From positions 74,026,400 to 74,090,399 of the forward strand of contig CM019064.1 in NCBI GenBank assembly GCA_009667805.1: a stretch of DNA of 64,000 nucleotides, written 5' to 3'. The position numbers and the translations under genes were made by a program. The notes beneath the pieces are model-generated. The model was not told the origin of the DNA and made no database searches. It was given only the letters and a program-made list of their open reading frames with translations. This DNA comes from Leptobrachium leishanense (lineage: Eukaryota; Chordata; Amphibia; Anura; Megophryidae). Positions 10,793 through 22,905 of the stretch are shown here, one piece after another. Positions within the stretch are counted from its first letter, which is position 1. Each line of letters begins with the position of its first letter.

Positions 10793-11930
10793 AGGACTTA
10801 TTTCTTTTTTGTTCGGTGGATTTCGCGAAGGCCAGTTTTTGGTGGTCTTTGGCGCATTTGCCAAATTTTTCTTGAGGCTTTGGCAACTCCATCTTTGGCA
10901 CCCTATGGTGACCCTATGGTAAATAGTTAATTCGCCATAGTCGAGGTGCACCGAAGTGAAATAACCCCTGGTGTTAGATACCCATAGACCCAGTTTATTG
11001 AAAACAGAGCCCCAGCAGCAGTAGCACTATTTGGCCAGCAGATGTCACATCCATCCAACAGTGGCTTTATGGAAAAGCATCTGGTAGTGAAGGGGTTAAA
11101 ATAAACACGGGTATAAGGAGATGCAGTGCATTTTAATATTTAAGTAAGAAGCAGCATTGAACATGCATGTTGGAACATTTGTTTCAAAGAGACAAGACTC
11201 TAAGCTCCTAACACAGCCAGGAAGGGAGCTGTAGATTTTTATATGAGATTTAATAAATCATGATAAATAATGCATTTAATAGCAATACTTACATAATAAG
11301 GGCACATATTGGTCCATGTTAATGGTCAGTATTATGTGAAAATATTATGAATATTTTTTATGAAAGAATGTAAAACCATCTGCACACGTCTGAACAGAAC
11401 CAATGAGGTCAGGATGATAAAGTGTAGCCGGTGATTTCATTAATCTTACTGGAAATGAGAATCTCCACAGAAAAAGATGCACTGGCGTGCTCAGACCGTT
11501 GCATTATGTGCACCCATAGAACATTTATTAACTGAAAACTTAGATGACTTTGCACGAAATTAACAATTTTCATTCGAAATAACATGATGTAATCAGCGAT
11601 ACCGTGCGTTTTAATGCTATTCATCATAATCCACATAAGGGACATCTATAATGTCAATGCAGGATGTGAAAGTGGACCTCTTCACCCAAAATGAGGGTGT
11701 TCCTGGTACACCCCATGCACACGACTGTGATAAAAATGTATTTTAATCATTCTAGAGTTATAACGGGAAAGACATTATTTTAACAGGGACAATGGAGAGT
11801 TTGGTAACATCCACCACATTCCAAAGGCAGAGGGACAACCAGGGATGGAGGTTCTGTGAGGAGAAATAGGTGTTCTACTTGGGGAAAAGGGCGGATGCCA
11901 TGGCGACGCTGAGGGCTTGGTCAGAGGTGG
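10793..11930. other. Intergenic DNA, nothing recognised
   Basis: TTCGCCA-rich words near 10800-10960 resemble decayed Harbinger-like interior. The remainder has no gene or defined repeat. Confidence 0.35.
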
Positions 11931-11941
11931 AATGTTTAGGT

Positions 11942-12077
11942 CAGGGGTCAGTAACCGTGGCTCCCTGAAGTTTTGGGAACTACATCTCCCACAATGCTCA
12001 GTCACCCATTAGGCTGACTGAGCCACATGGGAAAAGTAGTTCCCAAAACATCAGGGAGCCAAGGTTGCTGACCCCTG
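11942..12077. mobile_element. Short palindromic MITE
   Basis: Starts CAGGGGTCAGTAACC and ends GGTTGCTGACCCCTG. The arms containing GGGAACTACATCTCCC and its complement fold into one hairpin. Related copies lie at 48275-48417 and at the right edge of the window (63910 onward). Confidence 0.7.
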
Positions 12078-12244
12078 GTTTAGGTACATTTTCCCTTATG
12101 TTCAGAAGGACAGACAGACCAGCCACAGGTCTCACTGGCGCCCAACAGATCTGTGTGGAGTTCTAGGCTCAACACGGCAAGATCTTCTTCCAGACATTAC
12201 ACAACACTGTGACCAGGACTAAAGCAAATGTGAATTTCTAATGT

Positions 12245-12447
12245 CTACAACCTTATTTTGCAAATAGTGTGTAATGGAAGTGTATGTAAATGTGTAGTGT
12301 GTGTAAATGTATACTGAGTGCATTCAAATGCAGGCAGTGTGAGTGTATGTGAATGCAGGCTGTGCGTGTAAAGGTGTGCTAACTGTATGCAATGCGTACT
12401 GTGGAAATACATGCTGGGAGCGTGTAAATGTGTGCTGTGTCTGCATG
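12245..12447. repeat. Degenerate TGTAAATG/GTGTG repeat, left half
   Basis: Irregular units around TGTGTAAATGCAGGCTG. The same repeat resumes at 20480-20680 after the Tc1 insertion, so the Tc1 element landed inside it. A similar repeat lies at 40480-40920. Confidence 0.6.
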
Positions 12448-13149
12448 TACAGTTGTGTTCAAAATTATTCAACCCCCAATGCTGTAAAGGGTTTTAGGGA
12501 ATTTAGTGTACATTTGTAATTGTATTCAGAATGAAATCCTACAAGGACTTTTTAAAGAACCATATGCAACTAAAATGACATCAATTGGTTTTGTAATACA
12601 GTAGTAAATGTTTATTTTGTGAATTCTTCATAGACACAATTATTCAACCCCTTAAAGACTAGGGATGAGCCGAACACCCACCGAGTTCGGTTCGAGCCCG
12701 AACCCGAACTTCCCATTTGTTCGGGACCGAACCCGAACCCCCATGCAAGTCAATGGGGCTGAAAATTCGGTTTTTCAGAGTGCCCTCCAAGAGGGCATAT
12801 ATGCTACATATTTGCCATAAAAGGTGTATGGGGGTCCGGGTAGTGCCCTGGGGGACAGGAAACAAGGACAAAAAGTTTTAAAAAAACGTTTTTAAAGGGA
12901 CAGTGAATTTTCCATGAAATAAGGGTTAAAAATAAAAACCAAAAATTCCTTCAAATATCGTGCCTAGGAGGTCCCCACAACCTGCCCGTGAAGTGGCGGA
13001 TTTCTAGGATGTATAGAAGCACTTAAAAACAAAAAAATGACGTTTCATATGACGGTAAATGCTTTTCCTTTAATCTATCCATAAACAACTGCTTGGGGCG
13101 GCAGCCTGTATGAAAAGACATTTTAGGACGCGCAGAAAAAGTTTAGTGT

Positions 13150-14510
13150 TTTTTTGGGCTACATTATTGTGAAACTTATGCAGGCTTTGGATGAAAGTAA
13201 CAATAGGTGCTTTAAAATTGGGCTTTTAGCGTCGGCAACAGTGCCGTCACACCGTAACCCCTCTGAGGATATGAATCTGATACAGGCGTCAATGACAGTG
13301 CACCCAGATATTGTGCCTTTAGTGCCAGGCATGCAAGTACTATCATACAGTAACCCCTCTGTGGTATTGTGGAAGAGTGCAGGGGTGGACCATGTGGTCC
13401 TATATTGAAAAGTTTTTGATCTGGTGGTAATGGGCGTCAGTGCACCCAGATATTGTGCCTTTAATGCCAGGCCATCAAGTATCATCATACAGTAACCCCT
13501 CTGTGGTATTGTGGAAGAGTGCAGGGGTGGACCTTGCGGTCCTATATTAAAAGATATGCATCTGGTTAAGGCGTCAGTGCACCCAGATATTCTGCCTTTG
13601 GTGCAAGACTGCCAGGGCAGCAAGTATCATCATACAGTAACCCCTCTGTGGTATGGTGGAAGAGTGCAGGGGTGGACCATGTGGTCCTATATTGAAAAGT
13701 GTTTTTTTATCTGTTAATGGGCGTCAGTGCACCCAGATATTGTGCCTTTAATGCCAGGCCATCAAGTATCATCATACAGTAAGGCTGGGGTCAGACGAAC
13801 GCAGTGTTAACGTCCGTGTTGCCCGCACATAAGTACGTCTGTGATAGCATACAATTGTGTTAAATGGAGCCCCACACACAAAGTACGTCCGCACAGAAGT
13901 GCGGGGGCTGACGGACGCTGCAAACGGACGCAGGTTAGGCAAGAACGTAATACTGCTAGAACGGACAGCTTTGTGTGTGAGTGATGCAACAAGGTCAGAC
14001 GGACTGCATTTATACGTCCAGCATTTTTGACGGACAGAATATTCTTTCATTGTAAATTATTTTCCCTGCTACATCAGTCAAAAAATACGTCAGTGAAAAA
14101 AACCCACTGTGTGTGGCCACTACCTTGTCGTCAGTCAGTAAGTACGTCCGTACTGCACGGACACACAGTCGGTAGAAAATGCGCTCATCTGACCCTAGCC
14201 TAACCCCTCTGTGGTATTGTGGAAGAGTGCAGGGGTGGACCATGTGGTCCTATATTGAAAAGTTTTTGATCTGGTAATGGGCATCAGTGCACCCAGATAT
14301 TGTGCCTTTGGTGCCAGGCCATCAAGTATCATCATACAGTAACCCCTCTGTGGTATTGTGGAAGAGTGCAGGGTTGGACCCTGCTGTTCAAAAAATTTAA
14401 ATGATATAAATCTGGCACAGGCATCAGTGCAGCCAAATATTGTGCCTTTCATGGCAGCAAGTGCATTCACACCGTAACCCTTTTGTGGTATTGTGGAAGA
14501 GTTCAGTGCT
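13150..14510. repeat. Left subterminal tandem array, ~140-bp units
   Basis: About six units start with CAGTGCACCCAGATATT at 13296, 13438, 13575, 13725 and 14285, with a variant at about 14425. Each contains GTAACCCCTCTGTGGTATTG. A MITE at 13783-14200 interrupts the array. Open frames here come from the repeat. Confidence 0.75.
13783..14200. mobile_element. GGCTNGGGTCAGACG MITE (copy 1)
   Basis: The ends are GGCTGGGGTCAGACGAACG and CTCATCTGACCCTAGCC, with TAA on both sides (13780-13782, 14201-14203). It is CpG- and ACG-rich and non-coding. Harbinger-like by its 3-bp TWA duplication. It sits inside the tandem array of the hAT element and is therefore the youngest layer of three. Confidence 0.8.
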
Positions 14511-14546
14511 GGAGGTTTTGTGCATGCAGAAGAGGACATCCCCTAT

Positions 14547-17500
14547 CTATTCCATTACTTCAGCATCAGGGGATTGATAGCTGCTGATCCAGGACTGATT
14601 CATTTTTATAAATGTCAGTCGGTCTACAGAGTCGGTGGACAGATGCACTCTTTTGTCTGTGACAAAACCTCCAGCGGCACTGAACGTCCTTTCGGAAAGC
14701 ACGCTAGATGAAGGGCAACCTAGTAGCTGCATAGCATATTGGCTAAGTTCTGGCCAGTGATCCAATCTCAACACCCAGTAAGCCAGTGGATCATCTGCTG
14801 GAAAGGTATCCAGGTCTGCCCTTGCCCCTAGGTAGTCCTGCACCATATGGTGAAGACGCTGGCAATGGGTGCCTATATTTGACGTCCCTGGGCGTCGAGG
14901 ACTAAAAAAATTTAAAAATGCATCAGTCAAGCGGCCCTGGCCTTCACCGCTATTCCTCTGATCACCTGCAGCCTCAGAAGCACGTGTGTCAGCACTTGGT
15001 AATCTAATAGTGCCTGGAAAGGTGTTACACAAGTTTCGCTTTAGAGCGTCCTCAAGTTTTGTCATCCTGTGCTCCCTCTGTGCGGGCAGGATGAGCTCTG
15101 CAACTTTCCCCTTGTATCGTGGATCAAGAAGGGTTGCCAACCAGTAATTATCCCTCTCCTTATAGCACGAATCCTGGGGTCCTTTAGCAGGCTTTGCATC
15201 ATTAGGGAGCCCATGCAGCGTAGGTTGGAGGTGGCATTAGCTGCCGAGTCTTCCTGGTCAATGAGAATGACCGTATCGTGCACTTCCTCCTCCCAGCCAC
15301 GCACAAGCCCTTCTGTTTCTGGGCACACAAAACCCTGCCTTGAGGAATCCCCACCTTCAATGCCCCCACTACTTAAATAGTCCTCCTCCTCCTCATCCTC
15401 CTCCTGTCTGATCTGAGTAGGACCCGCTGGAATGCTGTCTGCGGAAAGACTGGGGCCTTGAGAGCTAGGGAAGGCCTCCTCTTCCTCCCGCTGCTCTGCC
15501 TCTAGAGCCACATCTATAATTCCCCGCAGAGTGTGCTCCAGCAGGAACACTAAAGGAATTGTGTCACTGATGCAAGCACTGTCCCTGCTCACCATCCTCG
15601 TTGCCTCCTCAAATGATGACAGTACAGTGCATGCATCCTTGATCATCAGCCACTGCGGGGGGGGGAACCAAGTTGACCTGAACCTGTCCTTGTGCCATAC
15701 TCACACAGGTACTCGTTGATGGTCCTCTGCTGCTTGTGCAGATGCTGCAGCATTGCTAATGTCGAGTTCCACCTGGTGGGCATGTCACAGATCAGACGGT
15801 TTGTGGGAAGGTGGAATTCTCTTTGAAATTCTGCCAGGCGAACGCTTGCGGGGAATGACCGTCTGAAGTGGCTGCAGACATTTCTGGCCTGGATGAGAAG
15901 CTCTGGCAGCCCTGGGTACTTGGTTAGGAAACGCTGTACCACCAGATTTAGGATGTGTGCTAGGCATGGTACATGCGTCAATTTACCCTTGCGTAGGGCG
16001 GAGAGAAGGTTGCTGCCATTATCGCAGACGATCATTCCCAGCTCAAGCTGGCGTGGTGTAAACCATCTCTGCACCTGCCCCTGCAGAGCTGACAAAATTT
16101 CTGACCCGGTGTGGCTCCTGTCCCCTAAACAAACCAGCTCAAGCACAGTATGGAATCTTTTTGCTTGAGCCATTGCGTAGACCCTGTCAGGGGTGGGTTT
16201 AACTGCCACTTCGCCAGAGACAGAGAAGGAGGAGGAGGTGGTGGTGGTGGAGCAGACAGACCTCATACAAGCAGCTTTCTGGAGGCGTGGTGGATGAACA
16301 AGCTCCAGCACAGAGCCCCGTCTTGGATCCCTCCCAGCTGCAATCAGAGTTACCCAGTGTGCCGTGAAGGAAATGTAACGACCCTGTCCATGCTTGCTGG
16401 ACCACGTGTCTAAAGTGACACACACCTTGCTGCTGACTGCCTTTCCCAATGACTGGATAACATTGTCTTCCACGTGCTGGTATAGTGCTGGAATGGCCTT
16501 GCGTGAAAAGTAATGGCGTTTTGGAACCTGCCACTGTGGTACAGCGCATTCAGCAAATTCACGGAAGGGAGCAGAGTCCACCAGCTGGAAAGGCAGCAGC
16601 TGCAATGCGAGTAATTTTGCTAAGCTGGCATTTAGACGCTGTGCTTGGGGATGGTTGGGACTATATTTTTTCTTTCGCTGCAGCAGCTGCGGCAACGTAA
16701 TCTGACTGCGTAAATCTTCAGCTACTGGGATGATGTCACATTGTGAGGAAGGACCTGGTACATCAATTACTGTAGCATCATCCCTGTCAGTGGAGGTTGT
16801 AGGCAATTGCATGGCAGGACATACAGTGTGGGTAGAGACAGATGAGAAGGAGGAGGACCTACACAAAGTTTTGCCCCAACGGGATGTGTGGCACTTGTTC
16901 ATATGTTGCCTCAAGCACGTGGTACCCAAGTGTCCGGTGTTTATCCTACACTTCAGCCTCCTCTGACATAGATTACAAATAGCAACGGTGGGGTCTGCTG
17001 CACAGTTCTTAAAGAACTCCCAGACAGCAGAGTTCCTGCATGTGTTCTTTGAGACAACAGCGCTCTGCACCGGAGCAGCTCTGACATGTGATGCCTTGGA
17101 TTGGCTAGTGCTACGGTTGGTCACAGAGGATGTTGTGCCTCGTGTTTGCTGTGCCTCCTCCTCCCCCTCTCCCTCACTTAATTCCTCTGTTTGATGTGGC
17201 ACCCAGGTGGAGTCAGTGACCTCATCATCATTGTCATCTTCACCCCCTATCTCCTCATCACTGGAGCCAACTTGGCAGTATGCTGCAGCTGCTGGGGCAA
17301 CATGTGTGCCAGTTATTTGTGTGTCATCACTGGCACCCCCTTCCTCTAGGTTGATTATACTCCCTTCCTCAACCTCAGAGATTGAATCAGAGCACTGTAC
17401 TTGCTGCGCATCCTCAAGCAGCATGTCACTCTCATTGTAGTCAAACAATTCAGCTGACTCCTCCGTGTGTGATAGCGAGGCTACGGCAGGAGTAGCTGTG

Positions 17501-17793
17501 GACATGGAGGCTGCATTAGATGCTTTGGCAGCTGAGGTGGACTGTAAAGCACTAGAAGCCTGGCTGGCAGAGGACTCGGAGGATGAGGATGGCCTGGTTA
17601 GCCAATCCACCAAGTCCTCGATATGTTGCTGCTGCTTAAGACGGCCAGCACCAGTTATAAAGGACAAGCGTGCCCCTGCAGAGGATGCACCACGTCCACC
17701 ACGACCAGAGACACAGCCTCCCGACACAGGGGCTGCTTGCCCTCTTATCTGTGGCTGGGAGCGTCTGCCTGTCCTTTTTGTTCTTTCAGACAT
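14547..17793 (-). pseudogene. hAT transposase (ZBED type), frameshifted
   Basis: The start codon is at 17793-17791. The first frame (715 codons) has a Ser/acidic N-terminus, then a BED zinc finger (CNLCQRRLKC followed by paired His near residues 300-315). RNase H-like blocks follow: TLDTWSS, IVCDNGSN, PCLAHILNLV and MPTRWNST. The frame breaks near 15660 at a run of G (C on the coding strand), continues as MIKDACTVL to about 15150, and shifts again before LLDPRYKGK. The last frame ends with the hAT dimerisation motif SSVLSERTFSAAG and a stop near 14547. All hAT domains are present in order. Both shifts could be old mutations or sequencing errors. Confidence 0.9.
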
Positions 17794-17902
17794 GGTGAGT
17801 GATATATAGATTAATATATACAGAACTCTGATTCAACTCTGGTATAAAGATTTAAATAACTCTGGTATAACTCAGTGAGACACACTGATAGCTGGCAGCC
17901 AG

Positions 17903-18700
17903 TGACAAGAGACAGATCACCTTAATTCACAAATGTTTTAAAGAAATTAGTGAGCCCCAAAATACAGCGTGGTACTGTATGTATGACGAGACACAGATCA
18001 CCTTAATTCCCAAGTGTTTTAAAGAAATTAGTGAGCCCCAAAATACAGCGTGGTACTTTTTGTATGACGAGACATAGATCACCTTAATTCCCAAGTGTTT
18101 TAAAGAAATTAGTGAGCCCCAAAAAAACTTGCTGGCTGTGTGACGAGACACAGAAGATCACCTTAATTCCCAAGTGTTTTAAAGAAATTAGTGAGCCCCA
18201 AAAAAAATTGCTGACTGTGTGACGAGACACAGAAGATCACCTTAATTCCCAAGTGTTTTAAAGAAATTAGTGAGCCCCAAAATACAGCGTGGTACTTTTT
18301 GTATGACGAGTCACAGATCACCTTAATTCACAAGTGTTTTAAAGAAATTAGTGAGCCCCAAAAAGATTTGCTGGCACAGTGACAAGACCCAGAAAATCAC
18401 CTCAATTCACAAATGTTTTAAATAAAGTTGTAAACCCCAAAAAAAAACTTGCTGGCACAGTGACAAGACACACATCACCTAAATTCCCTGATATTTGGTA
18501 TAAATGAGACCCAAAAAGACTTGCTGGCACAGTGTGACAAGACCCAGAAAATCACCTCAATACACAAATGTTTTAAATAAAGTTGTAAACCCCCAAAAAA
18601 ACTTGCTGGCACAGTGACAAGACACACATCACCTAAATTCCCTGATATTTGGTCGAAATGAGACCCCCCCAGACCCCCCCCCCCAGTAGCGTGGCAGACC
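17903..18700. repeat. Right subterminal tandem array, ~80-bp units
   Basis: About ten units contain ATCACCTTAATTCCCAAGTG, TTTTAAAGAAATTAGTGAG and GACGAGACACAG. Units near the terminus diverge. The array mirrors, with a different monomer, the array at the other end of the same hAT element. Confidence 0.75.
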
Positions 18701-19240
18701 GTCAGTAACAACACACACAACTATCTTCTTTGAAATCTCCTCTGAACTGTGTGCAGAAAGCGCTGAGTTGAAACCTTATATAGTGTGCTGCGGGACTTAG
18801 CTCTGTGAGCCCATGATTGGGCAAAATTTGCCCAATCAGGACTCCTAGCGGTGATTGGCATAGTGTTCAACCAATCTTGCACCAGACCTGTGGTCAGGTG
18901 CAAGGCTGTAGCCAATTAGGAGCTTCAGGCAGTGGGAAAATGCATTGTGGTCCATTGTGGTCGAACATGCGGCGAACACCCGGAAATGTTCGGGGTTCAC
19001 GATCTGCTCGAACAGGCTAAGTTCGGGTCGAACCCGAACCGTCCGAACCCGAACAGCTCATCCCTATTAAAGACTACCACTCTGAAGAACAGAGGTTCAT
19101 TCAAGTGTTTTCAATCAGGTATTGAAAACACCTGTGGATGTCACGGAGCAGCAATAAAGCATAATAAGCACCAATTAGGCAGCTTTAAAATGACTGTGAT
19201 ACTCAGCTCCTTCTAGACATTTACTGGTGTGGTTACAAAC

Positions 19241-20244
19241 ATGGTGAAGTCAAGAGAATGGTCCAGGAAGACAAGAGAAGAGGTGATTACTCTTCACAGG
19301 AAGGGCAATGGCTATAAGAAGATTGCAAAGATGTTTAACATACCAAGAGAGACCATAGGAAGCATCATTCGCAAATTCAAGGCAAAGGGCACTGTTTTAC
19401 CGCTACCTCGTCGTGGCAGAAAGAAGATGCTGACTTCGACTGCTGTGCACTACCTGAAGCGTAGAGTGGAGAAAAGTCCCCGTGTGACTGCTGAGGAACT
19501 GAGAAAAGAATTGTCAGATGTGGGTACTGAAGTTTCAGCTCAGACAATACGGCGCACACTGCGTAATGAAGGCCTCCATGCCAGAACTCCCAGGTGCACC
19601 CCCTTGCTGTCTCCAAAGAATAAGAGTCAACTGCAGTATGCCAAAAGTCATGTGGACAAACCACAGAAGTTTTGGGATAGTGTTCTGTGGACTGATGAAA
19701 CAAAATTAGAACTGTTTGGGCCCATGGATCAACACTATGTTTGGAGGAGGAAGAACAAGGCCTATGAAGAAAAGAACACCTTGCCTACTGTGAAGCATGG
19801 TGGGGGTCAATCATGCTTTGGGGCTGTTTTGCTTCTGCAGGTACAGGGAAGCTTCAGCGTGTGCAAGGTACCATGAATTCTCTTCAGTACCAGGAGATAT
19901 TGGATGACAATGTGATGCAGTCCGTCACAAACCTGAGGCTTGGGAGACGTTGGACCTTTCAACAGGACAATGATCCCAAGCATACCTCCAAGTCCACTAG
20001 AGCATGGTTGCAGATTAAAGGCTGGAACATTTTGGAGTGGCCATCGCAGTCACCTGACTTAAATCCGATTGAGAACCTCTGGTGGGACTTAAAGAAAGCA
20101 GTTGCAGTGCGCAAGCCTAAGAATGTGACTGAACTGGAGGCTTTTGCCCATGACGAATGGGCGAAGATACCCGTAGATCGCTGCAAGACACTTGTGTCAA
20201 GCTATGCTTCACGTTTAAAAGCTGTTATAACTGTAAAAGGATGA
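19241..20244 (+). pseudogene. Tc1 transposase with one frameshift
   Basis: The N-terminus reads MVKSREWSRKTREEV; a second ATG 12 bases upstream is in frame. It begins with a paired-type helix-turn-helix (YKKIAKMFNIPRETIGSII) and a basic GRKK segment. The DDE catalytic residues are in LWTDETK, QQDNDPKHTS and PDLNPIENLWWDLK. The reading frame shifts near 19810, at the glycine-rich GGG block before LWGCFASAG, and the remainder is open to the TGA at 20242-20244. Otherwise it is full length, about 335 residues. One small indel makes it inactive as read. Confidence 0.9.
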
Positions 20245-20479
20245 TGTACTAAGTACTAAGATTGAATGTCACTTGGGGGTTGAATAAAACTGATAATGAT
20301 GTGAGCACAGAAAAGACATTTGTGGTTATTTCATTATAAATGTTATGTTATATTTGTCTGACCTACACGTGCCTCTTTGATTTAATTGTAAGCAAGATGA
20401 CTCAATGATCAAAATCAATGTCAAACTGGCCAAAACACTCAATTTCAGTGGGGGTTGAATAATTTTGAACACAACTGTA

Positions 20480-20680
20480 CATGCTTTGCTGATGAGTGTG
20501 TGTAAATGCATACTGTGTGCTTGTGAGTGCTGAGTGTATGTAATGTGTACTGAGTGCGTGAACATGACGGAGTGCCTGCAAATGTATGCGTGCATGTAAA
20601 TGCGTGGTGTGAGTAAATGTATGTGGAGTGCGTGTAAATACTTACTGTGTGCGTTTAAATGTGTGCCCGTGTACCCGCCG
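20480..20680. repeat. Degenerate TGTAAATG/GTGTG repeat, right half
   Basis: Continuation of the repeat at 12245-12447 beyond the Tc1 element. Same GTGTAAATGC and CTGAGTGTATG words. Confidence 0.55.
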
Positions 20681-21098
20681 CAAACCTGCCAAACACCCGC
20701 TGAAAACCCACCGGAGCCGCCGCAAAAAACACACCAAAAACAGCCGCCGGAAAAAGCCGACAAGCTGACGAATGGGGTAAGAAAAAAACAAGATAAACCC
20801 CCCACAATATGCTTGAAAAGTGTTAAAATTTAAACGCTGTTTGCAAAAAACTACTGAACGAAAATGCCTGGAATTTACATATAACGTCCTATGAATGATA
20901 ATAAAAAGGTCTGTTACAGAAAAAAAAGAAAATCCGCTATTAAAAAAAAAAGAGGAAAAAAAATAGTGCTGAAAAAATCCTGAAAAATGCCTAAAAAGAT
21001 CCTAGAAAAAAAAAAAATCAATAAGAGACTTTTTACTGCAGATTAAAATAATAAACGGTTTATTAGATATTGTATTAATACGGAATATTTTTAACAGT
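20680..21098 (-). mobile_element. Harbinger-like element, inverted and truncated
   Basis: The complement of this stretch follows the interior of the 8285-9184 family: the TTCGG-rich part, TTTGCAAACAGCGTTT, TCTGTAACAGACC, AAAAAGTCTC and AACCGTTTATTAGATAT. Neither terminal CAGGGTTATTC is present. Confidence 0.6.
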
Positions 21099-21207
21099 GA
21101 CCTGCGCCTAGCTTCTCCCCGCATCACCTCTTCCCATGATAGACTGCAGGATTTCTCACGCGCAGCCCCCACTCTCTGGAACGCTCTCCCTCGTACTGTC
21201 AGACTTT
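21099..21207 (+). mobile_element. LINE fragment (RT C-terminus)
   Basis: Encodes the end of the same LINE that lies in full at 50725-51300 (minus strand). It includes LRLASPRITSS and AAPTLWNALPRTVR, and is cut off exactly where the Ty3 LTR begins. Confidence 0.65.
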
Positions 21208-21367
21208 TGTTATGAGTGTTATGTTTTGTTTATATGCAACTCTATGATTTATCTCTATGGCACTTGTTTCCTGTGATGCGTTTCCTGTTCTGTTCTGTGT
21301 GTCTCTTCTAAGAACATGACTTCTGTTCACTAATGGCTTGCACTGTCATTATTATCCAAATAAAACA
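21208..21367 (+). promoter_or_regulatory. Probable 5' LTR of the Ty3 element
   Basis: The block starts TGTTATGAGTG and ends AAATAAAACA, the TG...CA boundary of an LTR. A primer-binding-site-like TGGTGTCAGAAGCACTTG follows directly at 21368. At 160 bp it is short for an LTR. No matching 3' LTR is visible because the element is truncated, so this call rests on position and boundary bases. Confidence 0.5.
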
Positions 21368-21571
21368 TGGTGTCAGAAGCACTTGAATCTGCGCTGCTTC
21401 TACTCATGGGACACTGAAAGCTGCCTGTCTTGCATAGGCTTGTGCACCGATTTTTTTTCGGTTCGATTCGTTCGGATGTTTAAACTTTTCGATTCGGCTC
21501 GTTTCGGCCGATTTCTGTTTCGATTCGGTTCGGCTCGACTCGTTTTTCATGTACATTTTTTTTCGGAATAT

Positions 21572-21763
21572 CGACCATTTTTCGTATTTTCTTGTCACTT
21601 TGCTCGTTTTTTGTATCGACTTTTCGTGATTTCGGGACTTTTATTTTTTCGGACCGTCTGTTCTCCTCGACCATTTTTCGTATTTTCGTGTCACTTTGCT
21701 CGTTTTTTGTATCGACTTTTCGTGATTTCGGAAATTTTCATTTTTTCGGAACGTCTGTTCTCC
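21572..21763. repeat. 96-bp direct tandem duplication
   Basis: CGACCATTTTTCGTATTTTC starts both copies (21572 and 21668), which differ at a few bases. It lies in the left subterminal part of the hAT element. Confidence 0.75.
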
Positions 21764-22185
21764 TCGTTTCAAAGCTGTTTAACTCTATTCGTTTAGATGT
21801 AAACTACTATGGTTTACTTTTTTATACTTTATATATTTTTTTATAATAAATTTTTGGTTTGTTTTTCGGATCCGATAATTCATTCTGTCGATACGATAAT
21901 TCTGGCGATTCTATCGTGTTTTTTTTTAATTAAATAAAGATCCTTTTTTTCTTATGAATATACATTTCACAACTTTATTTAATCACATTAAAAAATGGTA
22001 TGAAAGCCAAGGAACAAAAAAAAATGAACAAAACGATTTAAAAAACGCTAAACTGACCCGAATGGTCTGACTTTAAAAATAAAAACCAGAACAAAAAGTT
22101 TTAAAACAGAAAAATAGTTGATCAAAATGATCTGAAACGAAAAAAAAAAAAAAAAAAGATTTAAAACAGACAAAAAAAAAATTAA

Positions 22186-22905
22186 CCCTTTCGCTGCTGA
22201 GGCATTTTACGGCTTCCCTTCACGCCTGTGTGCGGCACTGCGGTCTGCTGCTGAGCTAATTTTTAACAGTTTCGCTCCTCTTGTTTAAACGCGTTTTTTT
22301 GAAGCCTTATTTTATAATATGACCCAGACATGTTATATATCGTTCTTTCCGGCAGACTCGGCAGATGATTCATAATATATCATTATCATATGTATGTGTC
22401 ATGTCCTGTCTGTATATTATAACAAAAAATGCAATAAAATTAGAATTTTCAATGTTTGTTTTACAAGGTGTAAAGTATTTTTTTCACATTTTAACATGCG
22501 AGTGTTTGCGGTTATATTTTATGAGTTGCGTTTGTTAAAAAAAATTGAAAAGGGGACTTGTTATATTTTTTTGGGTGAAAATTACACTATTTTTAACAAA
22601 CGCACCCCATACAAAAATCCTTAGTGGAGCATCATTGTTCACATTATAATTGAAATGGGAACAATATTGCTGCATTAACAAAACAAAACAAAAAACCTGT
22701 TTATTTTTTTTTATATTTTAACTTTTTATAATTTTTAACATTGTCAGGTTTGGTATTGTTGGAAAGGCCATGCTCTGGTCGATCCAAAGATACCAAACAT
22801 TAACCAACCGATAGCTGCCGCGGATCTGGAGATAGGGGGTTCCAATGAACCCCCTATCTCCACCATTGGTCGCAGTTAGGGGTTAACTCCAGAACTGACG
22901 TCATT
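22186..22905. mobile_element. piggyBac-like MITE fragment
   Basis: TTAA precedes CCCTTTCGCTGCTGAGG. The sequence tracks the element at 55991-57222 up to the TTAACTCCAG segment and then diverges, so the right end is missing or rearranged. Confidence 0.65.

Larger units (their letters stand above)
12660..19066 (-). mobile_element. 6.4-kb hAT transposon nested in Tc1
   Basis: The ends TAGGGATGAGC and GCTCATCCCTA are inverted repeats. A perfect 8-bp duplication TTAAAGAC lies at 12652-12659 and 19067-19074. Subterminal regions are rich in GAACCCGAAC/TTCGGG words. Both flanks hold tandem arrays (13150-14510 and 17903-18700). The coding region lies on the minus strand at 14547-17793. Confidence 0.93.
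12450..20477 (+). mobile_element. Tc1-type transposon split by a hAT insertion
   Basis: Both ends carry CAGTTGTGTTCAAAATTATT as inverted repeats, and TA dinucleotides (12448-12449, 20478-20479) give the Tc1/mariner duplication. Without the hAT insertion at 12660-19066 and one copy of its target duplication, the element is about 1.6 kb, the normal Tc1 length. The transposase lies in the right part. Confidence 0.92.

Noticed and set aside
13159..14539. Frames of 60-154 codons on both strands
   Set aside because: By-products of the ~140-bp tandem array and the MITE within it.
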